DNA of 25,428 bases from Solirubrobacteraceae bacterium. GTDB taxonomy: Bacteria; Actinomycetota; Thermoleophilia; Solirubrobacterales; Solirubrobacteraceae. Position numbers and translations under genes: made by a program. The notes under the pieces are model-generated. The model was not told where the DNA came from and did no database searches. It saw only the letters and a program-made list of their open reading frames with translations. Of this stretch, positions 14,501-22,078 are shown piece by piece (the stretch's first letter is position 1; each line of letters begins with the position of its first letter). The stretch covers positions 1 through 25,428 of the forward strand of contig JALOLQ010000004.1 of NCBI GenBank assembly GCA_025455895.1, read 5' to 3'.

Positions 14501-15558
14501 CGCCGGATGCGGTGGTTGAAGGCGTCGGCGATCAGGATGTCGCCGGCGGCGTCGACGGCCACGCCGGCGGGGCGGTCCAGGCGCCCGGAGCGCGCGTCGG
14601 CGGCGTCGAGGAAGGCGGCCGTGCCGTCGCCGGCGACGGTCGTGATCGTGGCGCCCGCGACGCGGCGGACGCGGTGGTTGAGCTGGTCGGCGACGAGGAA
14701 GCCGTCGGCCGTGGCGGCGAGATGGATCGGCCGCGAGAGCCGCGCCGCCGTCGCCGGCCCGCCGTCGCCCGCGAAGCCGCCGACCCCGTCGCCGGCGACC
14801 GTCGTGATCGTCCCGCCGGCGCTGACCTTGCGCACGCGCTCGTTGAACGTGTCGGCGATGAGGAAGCCGCCGTCGGCCGTCGCCGTGACGTCCTGGGGCT
14901 TGTTCAGCGCGGCGGCGGTGGCCGTGCCGCCGTCCCCGGAGAACGCCGCCGCGCCGGTGCCGGCCACGGTGGTGATCACGCCCCCCGGGGAGACGCGGCG
15001 GATGCGGTGCTGATCGGTCGAGGCGATCAGGTACCCGCCGTCGGGCTGGACGGCGATCGCGTACGGGAACAGCAGCTGGGCGCTCGTCGCCGGCCCGCCG
15101 TCCCCGAGCGCGCCGCCGCCGCCCGCGACGGTGGTGATCGTCCCGCCGGGCGCGACGCGGCGGACGCGGTCGTTGTTCGCGTCGGCGATCAGGATCGAGG
15201 TGTCGGCGGCGACCGCGAGCCCCGAGGGCGCGTTGAGCTGCGCGGCCGTCGCGGGCCCGCCGTCGCCGGAGAAGCCGGCGGTGCCGTTCCCCGCGACGGT
15301 GATGATCGTCCCGTCGGCGGCGACCCGGCGCACGCGGTGGTTGACCTGGTCGGCGATCAGGTAGCCGCCGGCCGGGTGCGCCACGACGGCCACCGGGAAG
15401 TTCAGGGCCGCGTTCGCCGCCGGCCCGCCGTCGCCGGAGAAGGCGGCGGTGCCGGTGCCCGCGACGGTCGAGAGCGGGTCGGCGCCCGCGGGCACCGCGG
15501 CGGCCAGCAGCAACGCCGACGCCAGCAGCACGGCACGTCCCCACGGGCGGCGCGGCAT
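11536..15558 (-). CDS. Large exported NHL-repeat protein with an unrecognised central region
   Basis: The 1340-residue protein starts with a signal peptide (MPRRPWGRAVLLASALLLAA, then AVPAGA, cut near residue 26). Residues ~30-360 are six NHL-type blades of about 54-57 residues, each with TTVAGxGxAAFSGDGGPA, a LxxPxxVA strand and LIADxxNHRVRRV, which should close a six-bladed beta-propeller. A Pro-rich linker (PAPAPGPPPPPPP) follows, then a PKD-like segment (VRLQWDFDSNGTVDLTS). A ~750-residue part, apparently beta-rich, has no domain I recognise; it contains Cys-bearing stretches such as GEVCIGINLVCLGANANVG. Near the C-terminus is an Fn3-like unit (PSDVEVQRRGKGLEVDWDEA) and a highly charged tail. 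It is probably secreted or cell-surface and may bind a ligand or polysaccharide. A GAGGA ribosome-binding site precedes the ATG at 15558. Confidence 0.8.
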   Translation of the reverse strand: MPRRPWGRAVLLASALLLAAAVPAGADPLSTVAGTGTAAFSGDGGPAANAALNFPVAVVAHPAGGYLIADQVNHRVRRVAADGTIITVAGNGTAGFSGDGGPATAAQLNAPSGLAVAADTSILIADANNDRVRRVAPGGTITTVAGGGGALGDGGPATSAQLLFPYAIAVQPDGGYLIASTDQHRIRRVSPGGVITTVAGTGAAAFSGDGGTATAAALNKPQDVTATADGGFLIADTFNERVRKVSAGGTITTVAGDGVGGFAGDGGPATAARLSRPIHLAATADGFLVADQLNHRVRRVAGATITTVAGDGTAAFLDAADARSGRLDRPAGVAVDAAGDILIADAFNHRIRRIDVPGLAPPAPAPGPPPPPPPSAAFTAPARAAALTPVTLDAGNTTGAVRLQWDFDSNGTVDLTSAPRDSSVRLMVPAGKRLDVSLIVTGASGATDTARNTILLGGSRLPSAVTARLPTVMTSGPPAIATATAILAGRPCIDGTTVAFRLVAARGCFTRTGDLADVPRAERALGARHYENGQYEVPSVVASLCAQAARGELPQARCDEARRLFRRETEIHISTRPIRLNGITIRPRNGTSVVLFASAERLLASDAVMTWGGMTVKQGEIDLNLASQVKVMQSAQARRDFPTGRAALLTFTGRDLANVAGFQIDGAVSLAIGSDAGVRYSEGSLNLRLPRAFSLFGGNPPSGATTLRADNDREPDLDSLRISVPEAYLGSVRFTDLSFEYRARGGIDGDVNPGTSCDRNEWKARGNVFLTGGKGRESGLRMTPPPAQNGVGFCAGAFKHAGGEFSFPDPRPVIFPGITLDKVNFGLQLNPFLVRGGATISVRDTAVVEGAMLLTFPTEREPYVLTARDAGAPFKILAGRRFTSATVAVGGDVRVNVPAFGQLGFGSAALMYSAPGYVFFGGNVRLVAPGLAVTGGVSGELSLETGLFQLGGGGEVCIGINLVCLGANANVGSRGFSACARAGGLSPGAGYRFTDGYIGIWPIDGCKPSRFWITDVRNPNALRSRAAQAQPLSFEVAEGEGVKQVRLTGAQASPSVTVRGPSGATLTVDDARQLAYSAKRTIGGIQEREGKRTFISLDDGPGRYTVTPDPGSAPITEVAESRKGFDSEYEARVRGRGERRTLEYDLGGKGTGQEVTFYEEGRDVFQRIGKAAGGKGTLSFTPAEGEAVRRVITAVATLNGVPIPEQRLATFTVAPEPPVGRPSDVEVQRRGKGLEVDWDEAERAKGYGVVVRQADGRVRRYETGAGTTELLIAEVARQFGGTVTVTARDDERDWSQAAQKATYPRRSEPFTVVQTDRDNAQRDAKAQDERLRGRRSAAGR
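14480..15471 (-). repeat. Six tandem NHL-blade repeats within the large exported protein
   Basis: Six units of roughly 165-170 bp each encode one propeller blade. They begin S/TTVAG and end NHRVRRV or a close variant. Unit 3 (QHRIRRV) lacks the FSG of its loop and is shorter, and unit 6 has the diverged loop FLDAADARSG. Divergence among units at DNA level indicates old duplications and not recent slippage. Confidence 0.8.
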
Positions 15559-15620
15559 CGCGCGATCCTCGCAGATCGGCGGCCCCGCGTCACCCCGTGG
15601 TCATGAGGCGACGTGCCCGG

Positions 15621-15626
15621 TAGCGT
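15621..15626 (+). promoter_or_regulatory. -10 element of a possible leaderless promoter for the acetyltransferase
   Basis: TAGCGT ends eight bases before the ATG at 15635. There is no purine-rich ribosome-binding site between them, consistent with transcription starting at or next to the start codon. Confidence 0.35.
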
Positions 15627-15634
15627 CGGGCCCG

Positions 15635-16456
15635 ATGACCGACGCCGAGCGCGCCGCGACGACCGCGACCACCTGGGCCGCCGAGGAGGGCTGGAACCCG
15701 GGGCTCGACGACGCCGCGCGGTTCCTCGCGGCCGATCCCGGCGCGTTCCTGGCGACCGAGCGCGACGGCGCGATCGTGGCGACGGTCTCGTGCGCGCGCT
15801 ACGGCGAGGCGTTCGCGTTCATCGGCCACTACCTCGTGCGCGGGGACCTGCGCGGCCGGGGGCTCGGCCACCCGCTCTTCACCCGCGCGCTCGAGCAGGC
15901 GGGGGACCGGGTCACCGGGCTCGACGGCGTGCTCGAGCAGCAGGCCTCCTACGAGCGGCGGGGGTTCGTCCTCGCGCACCGCAACGTGCGCCGCCGCATC
16001 GCCGGCGGGGGCGCGCGACCCCCGGGTCTCGTCGAGGTGGCGACGCTCGACCCCGGGCCGCTGCTCGCGTACGACACCGCGGTCGCCGGCTACGCGCGCG
16101 AGCGCTTCCTGCGCGCGTGGATCGACCGCCCGCCCGGCTGCGCGCTCGCGGCGGTGCGCGGCGAGGCGATCACCGGCTACGGCGTGCTGCGGCCCTGCCG
16201 CACGGGGTGGAAGATCGGGCCGCTGTTCGCCGACGACGCGGCCACGGCGACCGCGCTGCTCGACGGGCTGCTGGCCACCGCCGGCGCGGGGACCGAGGTG
16301 TTCCTCGACACGCCCGAGGCCAACCCCGGCGCGCCGGCGCTGCTGGCCGGGCGCGCGGCGGAGCCGGTCTTCGAGACCGCACGCATGTACCGCGCGGGAC
16401 GGATCCCGGAGGACACCGGGCGGGTCTTCGGCGTCACCACGCTCGAGCTGGGGTGA
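15635..16456 (+). CDS. GNAT-family N-acetyltransferase with a second acetyltransferase-like domain
   Basis: From ATG 15635 the protein is 273 residues. The first half is a GNAT domain: FLATERDGAIVATVSCARYG, then GHYLVRGDLRGRGLGHPLFT with the acetyl-CoA pyrophosphate-binding loop R73-G-R-G-L-G78, and a YERRGFVLAHRN strand. The second half (LLAYDTAVAGYARERFLRAW, GYGVLRPCRTGWKIGPLFAD, EVFLDTPEANP) matches the C-terminal domain known from YitH/HsdE-type proteins (Acetyltransf_18 as I recall). The acyl acceptor is unknown. The gene is divergent from the NHL protein across 76 bp and converges on the Ddn-like gene. Upstream in-frame codons overlap the promoter and do not look coding, which supports this start. 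Confidence 0.87.
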   Translation: MTDAERAATTATTWAAEEGWNPGLDDAARFLAADPGAFLATERDGAIVATVSCARYGEAFAFIGHYLVRGDLRGRGLGHPLFTRALEQAGDRVTGLDGVLEQQASYERRGFVLAHRNVRRRIAGGGARPPGLVEVATLDPGPLLAYDTAVAGYARERFLRAWIDRPPGCALAAVRGEAITGYGVLRPCRTGWKIGPLFADDAATATALLDGLLATAGAGTEVFLDTPEANPGAPALLAGRAAEPVFETARMYRAGRIPEDTGRVFGVTTLELG

Positions 16457-16484
16457 GGCGGCCGGGAACCCCCGGCCGGGCTCA
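16454..16484. terminator. Bidirectional terminator hairpin between convergent genes
   Basis: CGGCCGGG (16459-16466) and CCCGGCCG (16471-16478) form an 8-bp perfect stem with an AACC loop. TGAG (16454-16457) and CTCA (16481-16484) can pair as an outer extension that includes both stop codons. No T-tract is present. Confidence 0.65.
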
Positions 16485-16895
16485 GCGGCGCTCCAGCAGG
16501 ACGATCGGGATCTCGCGCTCGGTGCGCTCCTGGTAGGCGTCGTAGTCCGGCCACACCTCGGCCATGAGCCGCCACAGCCGCGAGCGCTCCTCGCCCTCGG
16601 CGACCGACATCCGGACCGGGATCTCCTCGGCCTGCACCTGGATCGTCGCCTCCGGATCGGCCTCGAGGTTCAGGAACCACGCCGGGTGCTCGGGCGTGCC
16701 GCCCTTCGAGGCGACGATCACCCAGCGGCCGTCGTCGACGCGATGGATCAGCGGCGTCGTGCGCGGCTCGCCCGAGCGGCGCCCGGTCGTCGTGAGGAGC
16801 AGGATCGTGGTGCCGCGCCAGTGGTAGCCGCGCTCACCGCCGGTCTCCCGGTAGACGCGAACGTGCTCGGCGCCGAAGAGGTCGTCGTCGGACAT
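16482..16895 (-). CDS. Deazaflavin (F420)-dependent nitroreductase-family protein, Ddn-like
   Basis: This 137-residue protein is the usual length for the DUF385/Ddn split-barrel family. Landmarks are LLLTTTGRRSGEPRTTPLIH, WVIVASKGGTPEHPAWFLNL, a PEATIQVQAEEIPV strand and WRLMAEVWPDYDAYQERTER followed by REIPIVLLERR at the end. Members use reduced F420 to reduce quinones or nitro compounds or bind fatty acids; the specific substrate here is unknown. The ATG at 16895 lies six bases downstream of a TACGGT hexamer (16907-16902) with no ribosome-binding site, suggesting a leaderless transcript. It follows the ABC permease gene by 45 bp on the same strand. Confidence 0.9.
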   Translation of the reverse strand: MSDDDLFGAEHVRVYRETGGERGYHWRGTTILLLTTTGRRSGEPRTTPLIHRVDDGRWVIVASKGGTPEHPAWFLNLEADPEATIQVQAEEIPVRMSVAEGEERSRLWRLMAEVWPDYDAYQERTEREIPIVLLERR

Positions 16896-16940
16896 GACGC
16901 GACCGTACCCGACCGCCGCGGACCCGGGAAGACCCTCCCG

Positions 16941-19313
16941 CTAGGAGTACCGCAGCGCCTCCCCGGGGCGGAACCGCACCGCGCGGCGCACGGGCAGCGC
17001 GAGCACGAGCAGCGCGAGCACGAGCGTCCCGGCGAGCGCGATCAGCACGTTCGCGGGCGGGAAGACGACCGGGATCCGCACGTCGACGATCTCCCACACG
17101 AGGCGCACGAGCAGGCGCGTGAGCAGGTAGCCGAGCGGGATGCCCAGCAGCCAGCCGGTGAGCGCGAGCGCGACGCCCTCGGTGGTGAAGATCCGCCGCA
17201 CGTCCCGGGCGCGCGCGCCGATGCTGCGCAGGACGCCGATCTCGCGCGTGCGCTCGAGCACGTTCGTCGTGATCGCGTTCGCCAGGCCGACCATGCTCAT
17301 CGCCACGATCACGAAGCCGAGCACCGCGATCGTCGTCGTCAGCGAGCGGTTGGCGGCGATCTCGTCCCGCTCGGCGACGTAGCGGATCTCGCTGCCGACC
17401 TCGTACCCGAGCGCGGCGAGGCGGTCCTCGACGAGCGCCGTCGTGCGGTCCACCTGCGCCTCGTCGCGGGAGGTCGTCCGCAGCCAGTACGTGCTCGCGC
17501 CCGCCGGCTGGCCGAGCAGCGCCCGCGCCGTGCTGAGCGGGACGTAGAGCGCGGTCCCGTCCTCCTGCTGGTTCTTCGCCGTCCCGATGATCCGGAAGCG
17601 GGCGTCGCCGGCGGCCGTCGCGAGCGTCACCGCGTCACCGATCGCGATCCCCTCGAGCTGCGCGAGGTTGCGCTCGATCACGGCGACCGGCTCCCGGCCG
17701 CGCTCCTCGGCCGCGGTGAACCAGCGCCCGCCGGCCAGCCGGTAGCGCAGCAGCGGCTCGCGCTCGACGCCCCATGCGAACGCCTCGCGTCCGCCGAGCT
17801 CGACGGCGTTCTTCAGGACCGGCTCGGCCTCGGCGACCCCCGGCGTCGCGCGCAGCGCGCGGGCCGCCCGCGCGTCGAAGAGCGTGCCGCCGGTCGAGAC
17901 CTGGACGTCCTCGAGGTGGTCGCCCCAGGACGTGCGCGTGCCCTCGGTCGCCGCGCGCGCCAGCGCGAGCGTGGCGAGCAGGTTGGCCACCGCGAGCGCG
18001 ACGATCGCGGCGGTGGCCAGGCTGCGGCGCTTGCGCCGCCCGGCGTTGCGCAGCCCGAGCTGCATCGCCGGCGGCAGGAAGGCGATGCGGCGCAGCGCGC
18101 GGTCGGCCGCGCCCTGCCCGCCGACCGCCGAGCCGCTCGCCTCCAGCGCCTCGCGCAGGTCGACGTGCAGGCCGCGGCGGATCGCCGGGAGCGCGGCGAG
18201 CGGCGGAGCCAGCAGCCCGGCGGCGATGCTGACGAGCACGACGCCCGGAGCCACGCCGAAGCCGACGTCGATCGCCCAGAACTGCCGGCCGAACGAGCGC
18301 GCGAGCAGGTTCGCGAGCCCGATCCCGAGCAGCGTCCCGGCGAGCGCCCCGAGGACCCCGAGCAGCAGCGCCGTGCGCGTGTAGATCAGCGCGACCTGGC
18401 GGCGGCGCGCGCCGACCGCGCGCATCACGGCGATCTCCCGGGTCTGCTCGGCCACGAGCGTGCTCATCGTGTTCGAGATCAGGACCATCGCCGAGAGCAG
18501 CGCCAGGAGCGTGATCACGGTCAGCAGGCGGCCGAACTGCTCGGTGTCCGAGCGGCCCGGCCAGTCGCCGGGCGCCCGGACCTCGGGCAGGTTCGAGAAG
18601 CCCGCGAACCCCGGCACCGCCTCCAGGCCGCGGCGCACGGCGGCGACCGTCGCCGCCGCCCGCTTCGGGCTCGCGTCCTCCAGGCGCAGCGCGAGCGCGC
18701 CGGCGCCGCGCTCGCCGCTGAGCGCCGCGACGGTGCTCGCGGGCGCGTAGAGCACGATCACGTTCTCGTCCTGGACCTGCTCCCCGCCCGGCAGCGTGCG
18801 CCCGCGCCCGCTGACGGTGAAGCGCACGCGCTCCCGCCCGGGGCCGAGCACGGTCAGCGTGTCCCCGGCGGCGCCGTCGTAGACGCCGGTGTTCGCGTCC
18901 TGCACGTCGGCGAGCAGCTCACCGGGCCCCGGGAAGCTCCCCGATTCGAGCCGGACGACGTCGACGCCGCGGCGCGTGAAGTCGCGCACGCCGACGATCC
19001 GCGCGGGCGCCCGGCGCGCGCCGACGAGCACCCGCACGTCGGCGCTCGAGCGCGGCTCGACGGCGGCGACGTTCGGGATCGCGGCGAGCCGCCGGAGCTC
19101 CGCCTCGCCGAGCTCCACCGGCCGCAGCGGGATCGTCACGTCCGCCAGGCGCCCGGCGCGGACCTCGTCCTGCATCGCCCGGTCGATGAGCGGCGGGATC
19201 GCCAGGAACGAGATGCTCGCCACCGCGAGCGCGAGCGTCAGCACGCTGAACGCCGTGCGCGCGCGGCGCCGCGACAGGTCGGTGATCGACGCGCGCAGCG
19301 TGGCCGGCAGCAT
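16941..19313 (-). CDS. ABC transporter permease with two FtsX domains (MacB/LolE-like)
   Basis: The 790-residue membrane protein has the two-module layout of large FtsX permeases. It begins with an N-terminal membrane helix (AFSVLTLALAVASISFLAIP) and an extracellular MacB-PCD-like region. The first FtsX domain follows at about residues 255-385 (LLTVITLLALLSAMVLISNT, EIAVMRAVGARRRQVALIYT). A second helix (LATAAIVALAVANLLATLAL) and periplasmic-type domain follow, then a second FtsX domain at the C-terminus (TREIGVLRSIGARARDVRRI, ALAGTLVLALLVLALPVRRA, FRPGEALRYS). Both halves carry the coupling motif RxVGAR/RSIGAR that contacts the ATPase. It sits 8 bp after the ATPase stop. The likely role is export or membrane extraction of a lipid, lipoprotein or peptide, or mechanotransmission; substrate unknown. 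Confidence 0.9.
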   Translation of the reverse strand: MLPATLRASITDLSRRRARTAFSVLTLALAVASISFLAIPPLIDRAMQDEVRAGRLADVTIPLRPVELGEAELRRLAAIPNVAAVEPRSSADVRVLVGARRAPARIVGVRDFTRRGVDVVRLESGSFPGPGELLADVQDANTGVYDGAAGDTLTVLGPGRERVRFTVSGRGRTLPGGEQVQDENVIVLYAPASTVAALSGERGAGALALRLEDASPKRAAATVAAVRRGLEAVPGFAGFSNLPEVRAPGDWPGRSDTEQFGRLLTVITLLALLSAMVLISNTMSTLVAEQTREIAVMRAVGARRRQVALIYTRTALLLGVLGALAGTLLGIGLANLLARSFGRQFWAIDVGFGVAPGVVLVSIAAGLLAPPLAALPAIRRGLHVDLREALEASGSAVGGQGAADRALRRIAFLPPAMQLGLRNAGRRKRRSLATAAIVALAVANLLATLALARAATEGTRTSWGDHLEDVQVSTGGTLFDARAARALRATPGVAEAEPVLKNAVELGGREAFAWGVEREPLLRYRLAGGRWFTAAEERGREPVAVIERNLAQLEGIAIGDAVTLATAAGDARFRIIGTAKNQQEDGTALYVPLSTARALLGQPAGASTYWLRTTSRDEAQVDRTTALVEDRLAALGYEVGSEIRYVAERDEIAANRSLTTTIAVLGFVIVAMSMVGLANAITTNVLERTREIGVLRSIGARARDVRRIFTTEGVALALTGWLLGIPLGYLLTRLLVRLVWEIVDVRIPVVFPPANVLIALAGTLVLALLVLALPVRRAVRFRPGEALRYS

Positions 19314-19321
19314 GCCCGCCC

Positions 19322-20014
19322 TCAGCCGCCCACCACGCGGCCGTCGCGGATCTCCACGATCCGCTGCGCGCGGGCCGCGAGCTCGCGATCGTGGGTGACG
19401 AAGAGGATCGTCTTGCCCTCGCCGTTGAGCCGCTCGAGCAGCTCGAACATCTCGGCCGCGGTGACGGTGTCGAGGTTGCCGGTCGGCTCGTCGCCCACGA
19501 TCAGCCGCGGGTCGGCCGCGAGCGAGCGGGCGATCGCCACGCGCTGCTGCTCGCCGCCGGAGAGCTCGGCCGGCAGGTGCTCGGCCTTGTCGGCGAGCCC
19601 GACGAGCTCGAGGTTGCGCCGCGCGACGGCGTAGCGCTCGCGCCGCGGGCCGCGGCGCAGGAAGTCGAGCGGGAGGACCGCGTTCTCGAGCGCGTTGAGC
19701 GTCGGGAGCAGCTGGAAGAACTGGAAGATGATCCCGACGTTCGCCCCGCGCCAGACCGCCAGCTCCTCCTCGCCGAGCTCCCCGAGCGACCGCCCGTCGA
19801 AGCGCACGGTGCCCGCGGTCGGACGGTCGATCCCCGTGATCATGTTGAGCACGGTGGACTTGCCGCTCCCCGAGGGCCCCACCACGGCCACCATCTCGCC
19901 GGCACCGATCGCGAGGTCCACGCCCCGCAGCGCGCGGGACTCGACCTGCCCGATCCGGTAGGTCTTCTCGACCCCGGCCAGCTCGATCAGCGGGGACGAC
20001 CCCGCGGCGCTCAT
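19322..20014 (-). CDS. ABC transporter ATP-binding protein (MacB/LolD family)
   Basis: From ATG 20014 the protein is 230 residues, the typical LolD size. It has Walker A GPSGSGKST, a Q-loop region GIIFQFFQLLPTLNALENAV, signature LSGGEQQRVAIARSLAADPR, Walker B LIVGDEPTGNLD and the switch His in ILFVTHDRELA. The NLD after Walker B and the FQFFQLLPTL segment are characteristic of the LolD/MacB/FtsE group that partners FtsX-type permeases. It is translated just ahead of the 790-residue permease (8 bp gap), and the two would form one exporter. An upstream in-frame alternative start at about 20059 would add unrelated Arg/Pro-rich residues overlapping the hairpin at 20033-20047, so I prefer 20014. 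Confidence 0.93.
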   Translation of the reverse strand: MSAAGSSPLIELAGVEKTYRIGQVESRALRGVDLAIGAGEMVAVVGPSGSGKSTVLNMITGIDRPTAGTVRFDGRSLGELGEEELAVWRGANVGIIFQFFQLLPTLNALENAVLPLDFLRRGPRRERYAVARRNLELVGLADKAEHLPAELSGGEQQRVAIARSLAADPRLIVGDEPTGNLDTVTAAEMFELLERLNGEGKTILFVTHDRELAARAQRIVEIRDGRVVGG

Positions 20015-20032
20015 GGATCCACGATCCCCGGG

Positions 20033-20047
20033 GCGCCGGGCCGGCGC
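20033..20047. terminator. Hairpin / inverted repeat between the TPR-like gene and the ABC operon
   Basis: GCGCCGG and CCGGCGC flank a single G. The element lies 31 bases past the stop of the TPR-like gene and 18 bases before the ABC ATPase start on the minus strand. It may attenuate or end transcription of the TPR-like gene, or be an operator for the transporter operon. Confidence 0.4.
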
Positions 20048-20077
20048 ATCAGGGCGCACTACGGATCGACCCGGGGG

Positions 20078-22030
20078 CTACTCCTGCGCGAACCAGACGC
20101 CGACCATCGAGATGTCGACCTTGTCGTCGAACTTCGTGATCGTCGTGAACGCGCCGGCCTTGCCGAGCGGGATCTCCGCGGTGCTCTGGATGCGGATCCC
20201 GTAGTCCTTGACGGTGTAGGTGTCCTTGCTGCCGCCGCCGAACTCGGGCAGGCCCTTGCCCTTGCCGGCCGTGACGTAGGCACCGACCTTGCCGCTGACG
20301 CCGACCTCCGGGAGGCCCGGGAGCCCCCCGGTGCCGACCGACGCCTTCACGCCGGTCACGGCGGTGACATCCCCGTTCTTCCACTTGACCCCGGCCTCGC
20401 CGAACATGCCGACGTACGCCTGGTCGATGCCCCACTTGACCGGCACGACCTCGACCTTGCCGCCCTCGCAGCCGAACTCGGCGCTCACCGACGAGCCGAG
20501 CTTGATCTTCGTGCGGACCGCCTTGACGGCGCTGCACGGGTCGGTGCTCGGGCTGGAGTCGTCGCGGCGGTTCTCGCCGCTCCCGGCACCGCCCGGAGCG
20601 CCCCGGTAGCACGGGGACGGGAAGTCCTGCTCGGGCGGGCGGTCGGCGCCTTCGGACTTCTCGCTCCTCACCGTGTAGTAGACGAGCTGCAGCACGCCCG
20701 TGTAGAGCGTGTCGGACAGCTGGTCGGCGTTGATGTTCAGCCGCTTGGCGTAGACCGGGTCACCGACCTGCGCGGCGAGCGAGGTCAGCAGGCGGTGGTG
20801 GTACCGCGCGTAGGCCTCCGCCCACTCCAGGTGCCGGCGATGGAAGTCGAACAGCTGGTCGTGCTGATCGGTGATGTAGCACTGCGGCGCGTTCTCGATC
20901 TTGCCCGTGCGCTCATTCCACTCGGCGCTCAGGGCGGTGCCCCGGGCCCGGAACTCCTGGAGCTTGGGGTCGCGATCCAGGCGCTCGCTGACGAACCCGA
21001 TCCAGCGCCGCACGGCACGGCTGGAGCTGAACGGCAGCGCGTTCTCCTCGGCGAGCAGCTGGTTGAACCGCGCGCGCGCCGCCGGCCCCTCGTAGGCCTC
21101 GCGGTACTCGTCCCGAGCGGCGGCGCCCTCGGCGGCGTTGGCGGGTCGCTTGAACGTGCCGAACGACGCGAGGTCGCGGCCGTGGACGAGGTCGGCGTCG
21201 CCCAGCGGCTCGACGAGCACCTCGGGCTCGGGGTCGGCCGGGTCGCCGGGCTTCGTCGCGTCCGTGCGCCGGTCGCCGCGCAGCTTCCAGCGGACGGCCG
21301 GCGTGAGCTTGCCCCGGCAGCGCAGGGCGAAGGCGACGCCGAGCCGCGCCTCCGCCATCAGCGGCGCCGCCTTGGCGGCCGCGCGGTAGGCGGACTCCGC
21401 GGCGGCGAAGCGCCCCGTGGCGAGCGCCAGCTCGCCCTGCGCGGCCTTCAGCACCGCGCTCGCCCGCAGGTCGAACGGCGCGCCGGCCGGGCTCTTGAGC
21501 TTCGCGGCCACGCCCAGCAGCCCGTCGGCCTCGCGCAGGCGCCCGTAGCCCATGAGCAGGACCGCGGCGTTCACGTAATGGCGCTGGTTGCCGGGCTCGA
21601 GCTCCGCACCGCGCAGGCTCGCGGCGAGCGCCGCCCGCGGGCTTCCGCCGGCGACGCCGGCGACGACCGTCGCGGGGATCCGCGCGAGGGCGGCCTTCCC
21701 CTTCGTCCTGCGCGCCGCCGCCAGGCTTCGGCCCGGCGCGCCGCCGCCGGTGATCGCCGTGGCGGCCTTCCACCCGGCGGCGATCGCGGCGGCGCGGCCC
21801 TTCGCGCCGCGAGCGGCGTTCGGCTTGGGGCACGTCTGGCTCTCGAGCGCGGCGGTGGCGTCCTCGAGCGCCCCGGCGTTCGCGACCGCGGCGTCGGACG
21901 GGCTGTAGGTGACGTCGGTGCCCGCGGCCTGCGCGACCGGCGCCGAGACGCCCCACCCGGCGAGGGCCAGGACCGCGCCCAGCGCGAGGACCACCAGAAG
22001 CGACGCCGTCGTGTCCACCCGCCGGATCAT
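20078..22030 (-). CDS. Exported TPR-like protein of unknown function
   Basis: The 650-residue protein from ATG 22030 starts MIRRVDTTASLLVVLALGAV, then LALAGWGVSAPVAQAAG, a signal peptide cleaved around residues 35-36. Residues ~125-235 form helical repeats resembling three TPR units (RGAELEPGNQRHYVNAAVLL, FDLRASAVLKAAQGELALAT, ESAYRAAAKAAPLMAEARLG). A helical middle region follows (NQLLAEENALPFSS, then EWAEAYARYHHRLLTSLAAQ), then a Ser/Gly linker. The C-terminal ~130 residues look like beta strands (KIKLGSSVSAEFGCEGGKVE, VKWGIDQAYVGMFGEAGVKW, TTITKFDDKVDISMVGVWFA). I do not recognise the family. It could be a surface scaffold or a barrel-like protein. A GTG six codons upstream is a less likely start. 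It is between the SDR and the ABC genes, with a possible terminator after it. Confidence 0.7.
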   Translation of the reverse strand: MIRRVDTTASLLVVLALGAVLALAGWGVSAPVAQAAGTDVTYSPSDAAVANAGALEDATAALESQTCPKPNAARGAKGRAAAIAAGWKAATAITGGGAPGRSLAAARRTKGKAALARIPATVVAGVAGGSPRAALAASLRGAELEPGNQRHYVNAAVLLMGYGRLREADGLLGVAAKLKSPAGAPFDLRASAVLKAAQGELALATGRFAAAESAYRAAAKAAPLMAEARLGVAFALRCRGKLTPAVRWKLRGDRRTDATKPGDPADPEPEVLVEPLGDADLVHGRDLASFGTFKRPANAAEGAAARDEYREAYEGPAARARFNQLLAEENALPFSSSRAVRRWIGFVSERLDRDPKLQEFRARGTALSAEWNERTGKIENAPQCYITDQHDQLFDFHRRHLEWAEAYARYHHRLLTSLAAQVGDPVYAKRLNINADQLSDTLYTGVLQLVYYTVRSEKSEGADRPPEQDFPSPCYRGAPGGAGSGENRRDDSSPSTDPCSAVKAVRTKIKLGSSVSAEFGCEGGKVEVVPVKWGIDQAYVGMFGEAGVKWKNGDVTAVTGVKASVGTGGLPGLPEVGVSGKVGAYVTAGKGKGLPEFGGGSKDTYTVKDYGIRIQSTAEIPLGKAGAFTTITKFDDKVDISMVGVWFAQE

Positions 22031-22078
22031 CCGCGGATCACACCACACGCATCAGCGGCGCGCCACCGCGACGGCGCC

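Noticed and set aside
14480..15471. Possible CRISPR or tandem-repeat array
   Set aside because: The periodicity is about 168 bp, in frame, and encodes degenerate NHL blades; there are no short identical repeats with unique spacers.
16686..19634. Plus-strand open frame opposite the FtsX permease
   Set aside because: Antisense shadow of a permease with two intact FtsX domains; composition is Arg/Glu/Ala-rich with no motif.
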